Shown here: positions 32,882 through 42,117 of the stretch, in pieces
How the letters are laid out: the number at the start of each line of letters is the position of its first letter
Position numbering within the stretch: the stretch's first letter is position 1
Assembly: GCA_000474255.1 (NCBI GenBank)
Contig: BATO01000016.1
Coordinates: forward strand, 1-64,000
Reading direction: 5' to 3'
DNA length: 64,000 nt
Source: Aquipseudomonas alcaligenes MRY13-0052
GTDB taxonomy: Bacteria > Pseudomonadota > Gammaproteobacteria > Pseudomonadales > Pseudomonadaceae
Notes under the pieces: model-generated
Told to the model about the DNA's origin: nothing
The model's input: the letters and a program-made list of their open reading frames with translations, nothing else
The model's database searches: none
Position numbers and translations under genes: made by a program

Positions 32882-35170
32882 TTAAAGCGAGGCGTATTTC
32901 TTGCGCAGGCGCTGACGGATCAGCTCTGCCAGGGTGTTCATCACGAAGGTGAACATCAGCAGCACCAGGGCCGCGAGGAACAGCACGCGGTAGTGCGAGC
33001 CACCCACTTCGGACTCCGGCATTTCCACCGCGACGTTGGCTGCCAGGGTGCGCATGCCTTCGAAGATGTTCACTTCCATCACCGGGGTGTTGCCGGTGGC
33101 CATCAGCACGATCATGGTCTCGCCCACTGCACGGCCGAGGCCGATCATCAGTGCCGAGAAGATGCCCGGGCTGGCGGTGAGGATCACTACGCGGGTCAGG
33201 GTCTGCCAGGGCGTGGCGCCCAGGGCCAGGGAACCGTAGGTGAGGCTGCGCGGCACGCTGAAGATGGCGTCTTCGGCGATGGAGAAGATGTTCGGGATCA
33301 CCGCGAAGCCCATGGCCAGGCCGACGATCAGGGCGTTGCGCTGGTCGTAGGTGATGCCCAGGTCATTGCTGATCCACAGGCGCATGTCGCCACCGAAGAA
33401 CCAGGCTTCCAGCAGCGGGCTCATACCCAGGGCGAACCAGCCCACCAGCAGCACCACGGGGATCAGGATCGCCGCTTCGAAACCGTCCGGCACGCGCAGG
33501 CGGATCGACTCCGGCAGGCGGCTCCAGAGGAAGCCGGCGAGCAGGATGCCGATCGGCGTCAGCAACAGCAGGCTGAAGATGCCCGGCAGGTGGCCTTCGA
33601 CGTAGGGCGCCAGGAACAGGCCGGCGAAGAAGCCGAGGATCACCGTCGGCAGCGCTTCCATCAGCTCGATCACCGGCTTCACCTTGCGACGCATGGTCGG
33701 GGCCATGAAGTACGCGGTGTAGATGGCGGCGGCGATGGCCAGCGGAGCGGCCAGCAGCATGGCGTAGAAGGCGGCCTTGAGGGTGCCGAAGGTCAGCGGT
33801 GCCAGGCTCAGCTTGGGTTCGAAATCAGTGTTGGCGGCGGTGGATTGCCAGACGTACTTGGGTGCGTCGTAGCTTTCGTACCAGACCTTGCCCCACAGCG
33901 CGCTCCAGGAGACTTCCGGGTGCGGGTTGCGCAGGCTGAAGGGCAGCAGCTGGCCGCCCTCCTCGACTATCACGCGGTTGGCGCGGGGCGAGAAGGCCAT
34001 CAGGCCGGCGCCGTCGGTGACCTGTTCGATCAGCAGGGTGCGCTCGGCGGTGCTGTGGAAGACGCCGAGCTTGCCGCTGGCATCCAGAGCCAGGAAGCCC
34101 TTGCGGCGCTCTTCGGGGGCGATCTGCACCACCGGTGCCTTGCCCAGCTGGAAGCTGCGGATGTGGGTCAGGCGGGCTTCGCCGTCGGCGCCACGGACCA
34201 TGAACCACTGGCTCACGTCGCCCTTGGAGTCACCGATCATCAGCGAGATGCCGCCCAGCAGCAGGCCGCTGGCGGAGACTTCGCGATCGCCTTCCTCGAA
34301 CAGCTTGTAACGGCCGTTGAGGCTCTTCTCGTGCAGGCTGAAGACGTCTACCTGGGCGCGGCCGTTGACCACGTAAAGCCATTGCAGGCGCGGGTCGACG
34401 TAGATCGCCTTGATCGGCTCGGTCATCTGCGGCAGGTCGATGGCGTTCTGCTCGACGGTGGTCTCGCCGGTCATCATGTTCTCTTCGCTGACCAGCTCCT
34501 GCACGTGCAGCTGGTTACCGGTGGAACCGGCCAGCAAAAGGGTCTCGTCGTTGTGGCTGACCGCCACATGCTCCAGGGCGCCGCCGGCCTGGTTCAGTAC
34601 CAGGGGCTTGTCGCCGTAGGGGAAGTCGATCTGCGGGGTGATCACCCGTTTGTTGTCCGGGTAGGTCACCACGTAGCTGTGCTTGAACAGCAGCGCCTGG
34701 CCGTTGCTCAGGCCCAGGGCCACCAGCGGGCTGCCGGGCTGGTCCTGGCCGATGGAGGCAACGCTGACGCCAGCCGGCAGGGGCAGTTGGCTGCGCTTGA
34801 GTTCGGCGCCGTCCTTGGTGGAGAAGAAGACCGCTTCACCCTTGTCGGAAACACGCATGCCGACCTGGTTCTGCTCCTCGATGGTCAGCAGCAGCGGCTT
34901 GCCGGCGTCCTGCTGGAGCCAGGCAGGGCTCTGCACCTTCTTCGCGGTCAGCTCGGCACCCTGGAACAGGGGCAGCACCACGTAGGCGAGGTAGAAGAAG
35001 ATCAGGGTAATGGCCGCGAGAACGGCCAGGCCGCCCACCAGTACGTACCAGCGGGTCAGGTTGTCTTTCAACGCACGGATGCGGCGCTTGCGCTGCAGCG
35101 CCGGCGTGTTGAAATCGATGCGCGCGGGGGGATTCGTCGAGGTCATGGGGGAACTGGCCAGATCATTCAT
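32882..35170 (-). CDS. pstC: Phosphate ABC transporter permease PstC (large form)
   Basis: This 762-residue permease is more than twice the E. coli length (319). After one membrane helix (VGGLAVLAAITLIFFYLAYV) comes a large periplasmic domain of about 400 residues with a repeated beta-strand character (DGAELKRSQLPLPAGVSVAS; PEERRKGFLALDASGKLGVF), resembling a beta-propeller. The C-terminal permease domain begins near residue 460 with ALGATPWQTLTRVVILTASP as the EAA loop. The ATG at 35170 is behind AGGGTG; GTG at 35176 is an alternative. The extra domain is notable; its function is unknown. Confidence 0.92.
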   Translation of the reverse strand: MNDLASSPMTSTNPPARIDFNTPALQRKRRIRALKDNLTRWYVLVGGLAVLAAITLIFFYLAYVVLPLFQGAELTAKKVQSPAWLQQDAGKPLLLTIEEQNQVGMRVSDKGEAVFFSTKDGAELKRSQLPLPAGVSVASIGQDQPGSPLVALGLSNGQALLFKHSYVVTYPDNKRVITPQIDFPYGDKPLVLNQAGGALEHVAVSHNDETLLLAGSTGNQLHVQELVSEENMMTGETTVEQNAIDLPQMTEPIKAIYVDPRLQWLYVVNGRAQVDVFSLHEKSLNGRYKLFEEGDREVSASGLLLGGISLMIGDSKGDVSQWFMVRGADGEARLTHIRSFQLGKAPVVQIAPEERRKGFLALDASGKLGVFHSTAERTLLIEQVTDGAGLMAFSPRANRVIVEEGGQLLPFSLRNPHPEVSWSALWGKVWYESYDAPKYVWQSTAANTDFEPKLSLAPLTFGTLKAAFYAMLLAAPLAIAAAIYTAYFMAPTMRRKVKPVIELMEALPTVILGFFAGLFLAPYVEGHLPGIFSLLLLTPIGILLAGFLWSRLPESIRLRVPDGFEAAILIPVVLLVGWFALGMSPLLEAWFFGGDMRLWISNDLGITYDQRNALIVGLAMGFAVIPNIFSIAEDAIFSVPRSLTYGSLALGATPWQTLTRVVILTASPGIFSALMIGLGRAVGETMIVLMATGNTPVMEVNIFEGMRTLAANVAVEMPESEVGGSHYRVLFLAALVLLMFTFVMNTLAELIRQRLRKKYASL

Positions 35171-35297
35171 GGGCACACCCTAAAGCCTTCGTATGACAGA
35201 AAGATTACAGCGAGGTGACGCAACGAGGCCCACCCTGGGCATGGTGCCGGGGGCGGGCCTCCATGGCGGGGGTCTCCCGCCATCGTCGCGTCCTTGC

Positions 35298-35323
35298 GGG
35301 GCGGTCTGCTGAGCGACCGCCCC
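35298..35323 (-). promoter_or_regulatory. Stable hairpin between pstS and pstC
   Basis: GGGGCGGTC and GACCGCCCC form a 9-bp stem after the pstS stop, with no T-tail. As in other binding-protein operons, such a structure may stabilise pstS mRNA so PstS exceeds its permease. Confidence 0.55.
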
Positions 35324-35339
35324 CTTCATCTGTCCTGGA

Positions 35340-36311
35340 TTACAGGCCCAGATCCTTCAGTGCTTTTTCAGCGACCTTGGCCGGCAGCGGGATGTAGCCA
35401 TCCTTCACCACGACCTGCTGGCCTTGTTGCGACAGGACCAGCTTCACGAACTCGGCTTCCAGCGGGGCCAGAGGCTTGTTCGGGGCCTTGTTGACGTAAA
35501 CGTAGAGGAAGCGGGACAGCGGGTAGGTGCCGTTCAGGGCGTTCTGCTCGTTGTCTTCAACGAACTCGCCGCCTTCTTTCTTGGCCAGGGCCACGGTCTT
35601 CACGCTGGAAGTCTTGTAGCCGATGCCCGAGTAGCCGATGCCGTTGAGGGACTGGCTGATGGACTGGACGACGGAAGCCGAACCCGGCTGCTCGTTGACG
35701 TTGGCCTTGAAGTCGCCTTTGCACAGGGCTTCTTCCTTGAAGTAGCCGTAGGTGCCGGATACCGAGTTACGGCCGAACAGCTGAACCGGCTTGGCAGCCA
35801 GGTCACCGGTCACGCCCAGGTCGCCCCAGGTCTTGACGTCGCTCTTGCCACCGCACAGGCGGTTGGCGGAGAAGATGGCGTCAACCTGCTGCATGGTCAG
35901 GCCTTTGATGGGGTTGTCCTTGTGCACGAAGATCGCCAGGGCGTCGACGGCAACCGGAACAGCGGTCGGCTTGTAGCCGTACTTCTGTTCGAAGGCCTGC
36001 AGCTCGACGTCCTTCATCTTGCGGCTCATCGGGCCCAGGTTGGCGGTGCCTTCGGTCAGAGCCGGCGGCGCGGTGGAAGAACCGGCGGCCTGGATCTGGA
36101 TGTTCACGTTCGGGTATTCACGCTTGTAGGCTTCAGCCCACAGAGTCATCAGGTTGGCCAGGGTGTCCGAACCAACGCTGGAGAGGTTGCCGGATACGCC
36201 AGTGGTCTTGGTGTAGGACGGGATGGACGGGTCGACAGCGGCAACCGCGCTGGCGGTCGCAACGCCGGCGGCGACGAAAGTCAGGGCCGCCATCAAACGC
36301 TTCAGTTTCAT
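35340..36311 (-). CDS. pstS: Periplasmic phosphate-binding protein PstS
   Basis: This 323-residue protein has signal peptide [20 protein letters not shown] with cleavage near AVA. The conserved phosphate-binding motif GSSTAPPAL lies near residue 80, and SVSGTYGYF and GYSGIGYKT segments follow. It delivers inorganic phosphate to PstC/PstA and heads the operon pstS-pstC-pstA-pstB-phoU. The start follows AGGAGCAAGGC. The upstream region carries four 11-bp-spaced Pho half-sites, consistent with PhoB control. Confidence 0.96.
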   Translation of the reverse strand: MKLKRLMAALTFVAAGVATASAVAAVDPSIPSYTKTTGVSGNLSSVGSDTLANLMTLWAEAYKREYPNVNIQIQAAGSSTAPPALTEGTANLGPMSRKMKDVELQAFEQKYGYKPTAVPVAVDALAIFVHKDNPIKGLTMQQVDAIFSANRLCGGKSDVKTWGDLGVTGDLAAKPVQLFGRNSVSGTYGYFKEEALCKGDFKANVNEQPGSASVVQSISQSLNGIGYSGIGYKTSSVKTVALAKKEGGEFVEDNEQNALNGTYPLSRFLYVYVNKAPNKPLAPLEAEFVKLVLSQQGQQVVVKDGYIPLPAKVAEKALKDLGL

Positions 36312-36370
36312 GCCTTGCTCCTAGCAAAGGATCGGGTTGGATGAATCGGGGGCCAGTATCTGCAGGCCGT

Positions 36371-36409
36371 ATGAACACTCTATGAACCGAATATGACAAT
36401 TGGATGAAT
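36371..36409. promoter_or_regulatory. Array of four Pho box half-sites
   Basis: ATGAAC, ATGAAC, ATGACA and ATGAAT start at 36371, 36382, 36393 and 36404, exactly 11 bp apart. On the minus strand they read GTTCAT/TGTCAT, the PhoB half-site pattern, placed before pstS. The array lies between pstS and the divergent sorbosone-dehydrogenase-like gene and could serve both. Confidence 0.88.
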
Positions 36410-36467
36410 GGCCATCATGGCTGTCCAACTCTGCTTGAATGAGCCCGCACCCCTCAGGAGAACGCCC

Positions 36468-37775
36468 ATGCACCCCCTACGACTGATGCCCCTGGCGGTC
36501 CTCGTCGCCGCCTGCTCGGCCTGCGGCGACAAGGCCAGCCTGGAGGTGAGCGACGGCACCGGCGCCAACCCGACGCTGCCGCCGCCGAACAAGACCCTGC
36601 TGCCCACGGTGAACGTGGCCCCGGCCAAGGGCTGGGCCGAAGGCGGCCAGCCCACCGCCACCGCCGGCACCGAGGTGAAGGCCTTTGCCGCTGGCCTGGA
36701 CCACCCGCGCTGGCTCTACCTGCTGCCCAATGGCGATGTACTGGTGGCCGAGAGCAACGCCCCGGCTTCCGGTGAAGGCTTCAGCCTCAAGGGCTGGATC
36801 GCCGGCAAGGTGATGGAGAAGGCCGGCGCCCGCACCCCCAGCGCCGACCGCATCACCCTGCTGCGCGACACCGACGGCGACGGCGTGGCCGACCTGAAGA
36901 CGCCCTTCCTGGAGAACCTCCACTCGCCCTTCGGCATGGCCCTGGTGGGTGGCGACTTCTATATCGCCAACGCCGACGCCCTGGTGCGCGTGCCCTACGA
37001 GGAAGGCCAGACGCGCATCGAGGCCACGCCGCAGAAGGTCACCGACCTGCCGGCAGGCATCAACCACCACTGGACCAAGAACGTCATCGCCAGCCGCGAC
37101 GGTAGCAAGCTGTATGTCACCGTCGGCTCCAACAGCAACGTCGGCGAGAACGGCCTGGAGATGGAAGAAGGCCGCGCGGCGATCTGGGAAGTGGACCGCG
37201 CCAGCGGCAGCAAGCGCCTGTTCGCCAGCGGCCTGCGCAACCCCAACGGCCTGGCTTGGGAACCCGAGACCGGCACGCTGTGGACGGCGGTGAACGAACG
37301 CGACGAGATCGGCAGCGACCTGGTGCCCGACTACATCACCTCGGTGAAGGACGGCGGCTTCTACGGCTGGCCCTGGAGCTACTACGGCCAGCACGTCGAC
37401 GAGCGCGTGCAGCCGGCCAACCCGGACATGGTCGCCAAGGCCCTGGTGCCCGACTACGCCCTGGGCCCGCACACCGCCTCCCTCGGCATCGCCTTCGGCA
37501 AGGGCGGCGCCCTGCCGGACTTCCAGAATGGCCTGTTCGTCGGCCAGCACGGCTCGTGGAACCGCAAGCCACACAGCGGCTACAAGGTGATCTTCGTGCC
37601 CTTCAAGGGCGGCAAGCCCAATGGTGAACCGGTGGACGTGCTCACCGGCTTCCTCGACGAGGACGGCAACGCCCTGGGCCGCCCGGTGGACGTGCTGCTC
37701 GACGCCCGCGGCGCCCTGCTGGTGACCGACGACGTCGGCAACAAGGTCTGGCGCGTGACCTCGACCATCAAGTGA
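36468..37775 (+). CDS. Sorbosone/glucose dehydrogenase-like (PQQ-type beta-propeller) lipoprotein
   Basis: This 435-residue protein has a lipoprotein signal ([13 protein letters not shown], lipobox LVAAC). The body matches the glucose/sorbosone dehydrogenase beta-propeller family: [20 protein letters not shown] near residue 80, [20 protein letters not shown], and [20 protein letters not shown]. Family enzymes use PQQ to oxidise sugars in the periplasm, though many members are uncharacterised. The ATG at 36468 follows CAGGAGAACGCCC. It diverges from pstS, with the Pho array between, so phosphate control is plausible. Confidence 0.85.
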   Translation: MHPLRLMPLAVLVAACSACGDKASLEVSDGTGANPTLPPPNKTLLPTVNVAPAKGWAEGGQPTATAGTEVKAFAAGLDHPRWLYLLPNGDVLVAESNAPASGEGFSLKGWIAGKVMEKAGARTPSADRITLLRDTDGDGVADLKTPFLENLHSPFGMALVGGDFYIANADALVRVPYEEGQTRIEATPQKVTDLPAGINHHWTKNVIASRDGSKLYVTVGSNSNVGENGLEMEEGRAAIWEVDRASGSKRLFASGLRNPNGLAWEPETGTLWTAVNERDEIGSDLVPDYITSVKDGGFYGWPWSYYGQHVDERVQPANPDMVAKALVPDYALGPHTASLGIAFGKGGALPDFQNGLFVGQHGSWNRKPHSGYKVIFVPFKGGKPNGEPVDVLTGFLDEDGNALGRPVDVLLDARGALLVTDDVGNKVWRVTSTIK

Positions 37776-37786
37776 GCAAAAGCACC

Positions 37787-37817
37787 GTAGGATGGGTAGA
37801 GCTCCGCGAAACCCATC
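37787..37817 (+). repeat. GTAGG-type intergenic repeat
   Basis: GTAGGATGGGTAGAG...CGAAACCCATC forms a hairpin with TGGGT/ACCCA arms. It lies between the convergent sorbosone-dehydrogenase-like and MFS genes. Confidence 0.7.
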
Positions 37818-37848
37818 ACTGCGGAGCTCCCCACTGGGATGGAGCCGA

Positions 37849-39135
37849 TCAGCGCTTCTTGCCGATCAGGTACAGACCAATGAACACCGCCAACCCGCAC
37901 AGGGCCGCCACGTAGTAAGCCGGGCCCAGAGGGTCCCACTTCATCAGCAGCGAGACGATCATCGGCGTCAGGCCGCCGAAGATGGCGTAGGCCAGGTTGT
38001 AGGAGAACGACAGGCCGGAGAAACGCACCACCGGCGGGAAGGCCTTGACCATCACATAGGGCACGGCACCGATGGTGCCGACGAACAGACCGGTCAGCGC
38101 GTAGAGCGGGAACAACCAGTCCGGGTGCGCCTGGAGGCTGGTGTAGAAGGTCCAGGAGCTGGCTGCCAGCAGCAGCCCACCCACCAGGAAGGTACGGCCC
38201 GCGCCGAAGCGGTCGGCGATGGCGCCCGAGGCGATGCAGCCAACCGTCAGGCAGACGATGGCCAGGCTGTTGGCCTTGAGCGCCGTGGCCGCCGCGAAGC
38301 CGTAGACGGTCTGCAGCACGGTGGGGGTCATCAGGATGACGACCACGATGCCGGCCGACAGCACCCAGGTCAGCAGCATGCTGATGGCGATGGCGCCCCG
38401 GTGCTCGCGCAGCACCGCCTTGAGCGGCACCTCCTCGGCCAGTGCCTTGCGCTGCTGCAGCTCGGCGAACACCGGCGTCTCGTGCAGCCAGCGGCGCAGG
38501 TAGACGGAGAACAGGCCGAACACGCCGCCCACCAGGAAGGGAATGCGCCAGGCCCAGTCCTGCACCTCAGCCGGGGTATAGATGCTGTTGATCAGGGTCG
38601 CCATCAGCGAGCCCAGCAGGATGCCGAAGGTCAGGCCCGAGGTCAGGGTGCCGCAGGCGTAGCCGATGTGCCGCTCCGGCACGTGCTCGGCGACGAACAC
38701 CCAGGCGCCGGGCACCTCGCCACCGATGGCCGCGCCCTGGATCACCCGCAGCAGCAGCAGGGCCAGGGGCGCCAGGATGCCGATCTGCTCGTAGGTGGGC
38801 AGCAGGCCCATGATCAGCGTCGGCACCGCCATCAGGAAGATGCTCAGGGTGAACATGCGCTTGCGCCCCAGCAGGTCGCCGAAGTGCGCCATGACGATGC
38901 CGCCCAGGGGCCGCGCCAGGTAGCCGGCGGCGAAGATGCCGAAGGTCTGCATCTGGCGCAGCCATTCGGGCATCTCGGCGGGGAAGAACAGCTTGCCCAC
39001 CACCGCCGCGAAGAACACGAAGATGATGAAGTCGTAGAACTCGAGGGCGCCGCCCAGGGCGGACAGGGACAGGGTCTTGTAGTCGCTGCGGGTCAGTGGC
39101 CGCGCGGGAGCCTCGGAGGCGAGAAAGGTGGACAT
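37849..39135 (-). CDS. MFS transporter, metabolite:H+ symporter (MHS) family
   Basis: This 428-residue protein has 12 predicted membrane helices. The MHS hallmarks are LGGALEFYDFIIFVFFAAVV in helix 1 and RPLGGIVMAHFGDLLGRKRM in the first cytoplasmic loop. Members import organic acids such as shikimate, citrate or proline betaine with protons. The ATG at 39135 fits (MSTFLASEAPARPLTRSDYK) and is followed by the first helix; the longer upstream ORF lacks support. P. aeruginosa has a similar transporter beyond pstS. The substrate is unknown. Confidence 0.9.
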   Translation of the reverse strand: MSTFLASEAPARPLTRSDYKTLSLSALGGALEFYDFIIFVFFAAVVGKLFFPAEMPEWLRQMQTFGIFAAGYLARPLGGIVMAHFGDLLGRKRMFTLSIFLMAVPTLIMGLLPTYEQIGILAPLALLLLRVIQGAAIGGEVPGAWVFVAEHVPERHIGYACGTLTSGLTFGILLGSLMATLINSIYTPAEVQDWAWRIPFLVGGVFGLFSVYLRRWLHETPVFAELQQRKALAEEVPLKAVLREHRGAIAISMLLTWVLSAGIVVVILMTPTVLQTVYGFAAATALKANSLAIVCLTVGCIASGAIADRFGAGRTFLVGGLLLAASSWTFYTSLQAHPDWLFPLYALTGLFVGTIGAVPYVMVKAFPPVVRFSGLSFSYNLAYAIFGGLTPMIVSLLMKWDPLGPAYYVAALCGLAVFIGLYLIGKKR

Positions 39136-39292
39136 GGGTGATCTCTTGTCAGTGCAGGCAGGGCATGCCCCGCCGCTGCGTTGGCGGCGGGTCGGTCCGC
39201 AAAATAGCAAAAAGCCGCCGAGCGCACACAATCTCTGACGTATGGGTGGTCAAAAGCGAAACCCGGCGGTCGTCGCCCGTCGCGGCGAGCTA

Positions 39293-39298
39293 TATACT
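39293..39298 (+). promoter_or_regulatory. Candidate -10 element for the thioesterase gene
   Basis: TATACT lies in the 289-base gap (39136-39424) about 125 bases before the thioesterase ATG. It is the best -10 in the gap; the matching -35 is weak. Nothing else is recognisable in the gap. Confidence 0.35.
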
Positions 39299-39424
39299 GC
39301 GCGCTGTTGCGCGCGGGCGACATGCAGTGGGTCGGCGGGCGCAGGGGGAATTTTGCAGGGCACCTTGCCCTTCCCCGTCCATAGACGCCATCCAAAGCAG
39401 CACAGGGGCAGAGGCACCCCAGGC

Positions 39425-39832
39425 ATGATCGAGATCGAAGAAGAAGAAAACCTGACTCCCCAAGGCGACCTGGCCTTGCAGATCACCGCACTTCCCCGCG
39501 AAACCAACGGCTTCGGCGACATCTACGGTGGCTGGCTGGTCTCGCAGATGGACCTCGCCGGCACCGCCATGGCCAACAAGGTCGCCGGGGGCCGCGTCGC
39601 CACCGTCGCCATCGACCGCATGGCGTTCCTCGTCCCGGTCGCCGTGGGCGCCCAGCTCTCCTTCTATACCCAGGCACTGGAAATCGGCCGCAGCTCGATC
39701 CAGATGCTGGTCGAGGTATGGAGCGACGACCCGCTCTCCAGCGAATGGCGCAAGGTCACCGAGGCGGTCTTCGTCTTCGTCGCCATCGACGGCAGCGGTC
39801 GCACCCGCCCGGTTCCGCCGCGCCGCGGCTGA
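39425..39832 (+). CDS. Acyl-CoA thioesterase (YciA-like hotdog fold)
   Basis: This 135-residue single-hotdog acyl-CoA hydrolase has the YciA/BACH motifs NGFGDIYGGWLVSQMDLAG near residue 28, with the catalytic Asp in that segment, and RVATVAIDRMAFLVPVAVGA near residue 60. Such enzymes hydrolyse a broad range of acyl-CoAs and form hexamers. The start ATG at 39425 gives MIEIEEEENLTPQGDLALQI. It is divergent from the MHS transporter and followed 144 bases later by the mutarotase gene. Confidence 0.88.
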   Translation: MIEIEEEENLTPQGDLALQITALPRETNGFGDIYGGWLVSQMDLAGTAMANKVAGGRVATVAIDRMAFLVPVAVGAQLSFYTQALEIGRSSIQMLVEVWSDDPLSSEWRKVTEAVFVFVAIDGSGRTRPVPPRRG

Positions 39833-39976
39833 GCCCCGTCCCGAGGGGCGAGCGCACGCGCGAACGCCCCCTCCCCCGTTGATACCCTTCATGCATTCGC
39901 CGGTTTCGGGGGAACCCCGCCGGCACGCCCCTGCCCAATGCAGACGGCAAACAGCCAAAGGCCCAGGAGCACCCGG

Positions 39977-40894
39977 ATGAACAGCGAAAGCAAGGTTCCG
40001 CAGATCGAGCGGATCGACATGGATCAACTGCCCTGCTGGCGCCTGCGCACCGCCGATGCGGAACTGCTGGTGGCACAGCAGGGCGCCCAGGTGCTCAGCT
40101 ACCAGCGCAACGGCGAGGAGCCGCTGATCTGGCTCAGCGAGCAGGCGGCGTTCCAGCGCGGCCAATCGGTGCGCGGCGGCGTGCCGGTGTGCTGGCCCTG
40201 GTTCGGTGACCTGCAGCGCAACCCCGAGGCGATCCAGGCCCACTACCAGGGCGATGGCGCAGCGCCGGCCCATGGCGGTGTACGCAGCCTCGACTGGGAA
40301 CTGGAAGGGGTGGAAGCCCTGGATGGCGTGGCACGCCTGGTGCTGTCTTGGGACAGCCGTCGCACACCGCTGCCCGGCTGGAAGGGCGACGCCGAGCTGC
40401 GCCTGGAAATCCGCCTGGGCCAGCGCCTGCAACTGACCCTGGAAACCCGCAACCGCGGCGACGTTCCCCTGGCCCTGAGCCAGGCGCTGCACAGCTACTT
40501 CGCCGTCAGCGACATCCGCCAGGTGCGGGTGGAGGGCCTGGACGGCTGCGACTACATCGAAACCCTGGAAGGCTGGGAACGCCGCCAGCAGGTGGGCGAG
40601 GTGAGCTTCGGCGGCGAGACCGACCGCATCTACCTCGGCACCCCGGCACGCCTGGCCATCCGCGATGACGCCTGGCGCCGCCGGGTGCTGATCGAAGCCA
40701 GCGACTCGGCCTCGGCGGTGGTGTGGAACCCCTGGATCGACAAGGCCGCCCGCCTCTCCCAGTTCGCCGACGACGCCTGGCAGCGCATGCTCTGCATCGA
40801 AACCGCCCGGGTGCTCGACGACAGCCTGCTGCTGCAACCGGGCGCCCGCCACAGCATGGGCGTCAGCCTGTGGAGCGAAGCGCTTGGCGACTAA
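39977..40894 (+). CDS. D-hexose-6-phosphate mutarotase (YeaD-like aldose-1-epimerase family)
   Basis: This 305-residue galactose-mutarotase-like protein matches YeaD: GVPVCWPWFGDLQRNPEAIQ near residue 65 with conserved His residues near APAHGGVRSLDWEL, ALHSYFAVSDIRQVRVEGLD, and a C-terminal WQRMLCIETARVL. It interconverts alpha and beta anomers of glucose 6-phosphate. The ATG at 39977 has AGGAG 8 bases upstream; an earlier ATG adds 13 residues. It runs in the same direction as the thioesterase gene but probably has its own signals. Confidence 0.88.
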   Translation: MNSESKVPQIERIDMDQLPCWRLRTADAELLVAQQGAQVLSYQRNGEEPLIWLSEQAAFQRGQSVRGGVPVCWPWFGDLQRNPEAIQAHYQGDGAAPAHGGVRSLDWELEGVEALDGVARLVLSWDSRRTPLPGWKGDAELRLEIRLGQRLQLTLETRNRGDVPLALSQALHSYFAVSDIRQVRVEGLDGCDYIETLEGWERRQQVGEVSFGGETDRIYLGTPARLAIRDDAWRRRVLIEASDSASAVVWNPWIDKAARLSQFADDAWQRMLCIETARVLDDSLLLQPGARHSMGVSLWSEALGD

Positions 40895-40929
40895 AGTCGC
40901 CCCTACCTAGGCTCGGACATGACCGCTGT

Positions 40930-40959
40930 GTAGGGTGGAGGTCGCTTTCTACCTCCACC
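40930..40959 (+). repeat. GTAGG-type intergenic repeat
   Basis: GTAGGGTGGAGGTCG...ACCTCCACC. The arms differ from other copies (GGAGGT/ACCTCC) but stay complementary. Confidence 0.7.
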
Positions 40960-41031
40960 AGGCGGAGCCAAACGCGGCACATTGCGATGCCGCGACTCGG
41001 CATTGGCGGGGCGCGCCGCCCGAACGCCGCC

Positions 41032-41577
41032 TTACTGGATATCCTCATCCTCCACGACCCGCACCTCGCCCGCATCCAGCGCGTAGGCGGCATCGGCCAG
41101 GTCGTTGCTGACCAGCTCCACCTTGAGGGTGCCGGTGACCCAGAGCGGGGTGTAGATATCGTCGAGGGCGATGCCCTTGGGGTAGCGCACCAGCACGATC
41201 TGGTTCGGCGGCGGCGGCGGTACGTGGATGCAGGCGCCCGGGTAGGGAACCAGGAAGAACAGCGTGCCGCGCCCCTTGGCGTCGGTCTCCAGCGGTACCG
41301 GGTAGCCGCCGATGCGGATCTTCTGGCCATTGAGCTCGGCCACCGTCTTCGCCGAATACATCACCGCCGGCAGGTCCTTGTCCTGCTGCTTGAGGCCGCC
41401 CTTGTTGTTGAAGGTGCCGTCCGCTTCCGGGGTGTCGTGGCTGATTTCCGGCATCTCCTCCAGGGCCTTGCGGTCCTCGGCGGGCATCAATTCCAGCCAA
41501 TCGGTTTCCGGCATGTCCAGCCGGGCATGGGCCAGGGTGCTGCACAGCAGCAGGGAGAGAAGCAGGGCACGGCGCAT
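41032..41577 (-). CDS. DUF3299 exported protein
   Basis: This 181-residue protein has signal peptide MRRALLLSLLLCSTLAHA. The mature part has DUF3299 features: LNGQKIRIGGYPVPLETDAK, FFLVPYPGACIHVPPPPPNQ, then LVRYPKGIALDDIYTPLWVTG. It looks like a small periplasmic binding or accessory protein. The conserved Cys-His pair in PGACIH could be a ligand or redox site. The function of DUF3299 is not established; members often sit near envelope ABC-type or metal transport genes, which are absent here. Confidence 0.85.
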   Translation of the reverse strand: MRRALLLSLLLCSTLAHARLDMPETDWLELMPAEDRKALEEMPEISHDTPEADGTFNNKGGLKQQDKDLPAVMYSAKTVAELNGQKIRIGGYPVPLETDAKGRGTLFFLVPYPGACIHVPPPPPNQIVLVRYPKGIALDDIYTPLWVTGTLKVELVSNDLADAAYALDAGEVRVVEDEDIQ

Positions 41578-41617
41578 CGAAGAGGACTCACGTAAAGAAA
41601 CAGGCGCCAAGACTAGC

Positions 41618-41780
41618 AGGCTGTTGAAAAACTAACTGCGTTGCCGCTGCGGCGTTGAAAACGCCCTCGTGCGCGAGTCCGATCAAAATGCTCATTTACC
41701 CAAGTAAACTGCGCTTTCTCGGCCGTTTTCGCCTTGCATCGCCTGCCTCGTCCACGTTTTTCAACGGACTCCTCGCCGCG
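41618..41780. mobile_element. MITE-like repeat with GTTGAAAAAC ends
   Basis: Perfect inverted ends GTTGAAAAAC (41623-41632) and GTTTTTCAAC (41766-41775) bound about 150 bases with no ORF. This fits a short non-autonomous transposon or a species-wide repeat. I recognise this end motif from multicopy Pseudomonas sequences, but only one copy is in this window and no transposase is nearby. Confidence 0.6.
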
Positions 41781-41796
41781 CCCGTTCCCAGCTCCC

Positions 41797-42042
41797 TCAG
41801 CTCTTCTTGATGGCGCCGTAGATCACCAGAAGGATGACGGCACCGACCACGGCACCGATGAAGCCGGCACCCTCGCCGGCGTGATAGATGCCCAGGGCCT
41901 GGCCCCCATAAGTGGCGGCGACGGAACCGCCGATCCCCAGGAGGATGGTCCAGATCCAGCCCATGCTGTCGTCGCCGGGTTTGAGGAAGCGCGCGACCAG
42001 ACCGACGATCAGGCCGATGAAGATGGTTCCGATGAGCCCCAT
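41797..42042 (-). CDS. GlsB/YeaQ/YmgE family stress-associated membrane protein
   Basis: This 81-residue protein has three hydrophobic segments and Gly-zipper character (MGLIGTIFIGLIVGLVARFL, WIWTILLGIGGSVAATYGG, GFIGAVVGAVILLVIYGAIK). It ends in KKS. This is the transglycosylase-associated family; some homologues are stress-induced. The start is the ATG at 42042 behind CAGGAGTAAATG. It is separated from purK by a strong terminator, so it is independently transcribed. Confidence 0.88.
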   Translation of the reverse strand: MGLIGTIFIGLIVGLVARFLKPGDDSMGWIWTILLGIGGSVAATYGGQALGIYHAGEGAGFIGAVVGAVILLVIYGAIKKS

Positions 42043-42060
42043 GGCATTTACTCCTGAATG

Positions 42061-42094
42061 AAAAAAGGGCGTGTCCGTGGACACGCCCTTTTTC
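42061..42094 (-). terminator. Intrinsic terminator of purE-purK
   Basis: AAAAAGGGCGTGTCC pairs with GGACACGCCCTTTTT around a 2-base loop, just past the purK stop. The flanking A- and T-runs allow bidirectional function. Confidence 0.93.
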
Positions 42095-42117
42095 AGACTG
42101 GAAGCAGCGACCGGGGT

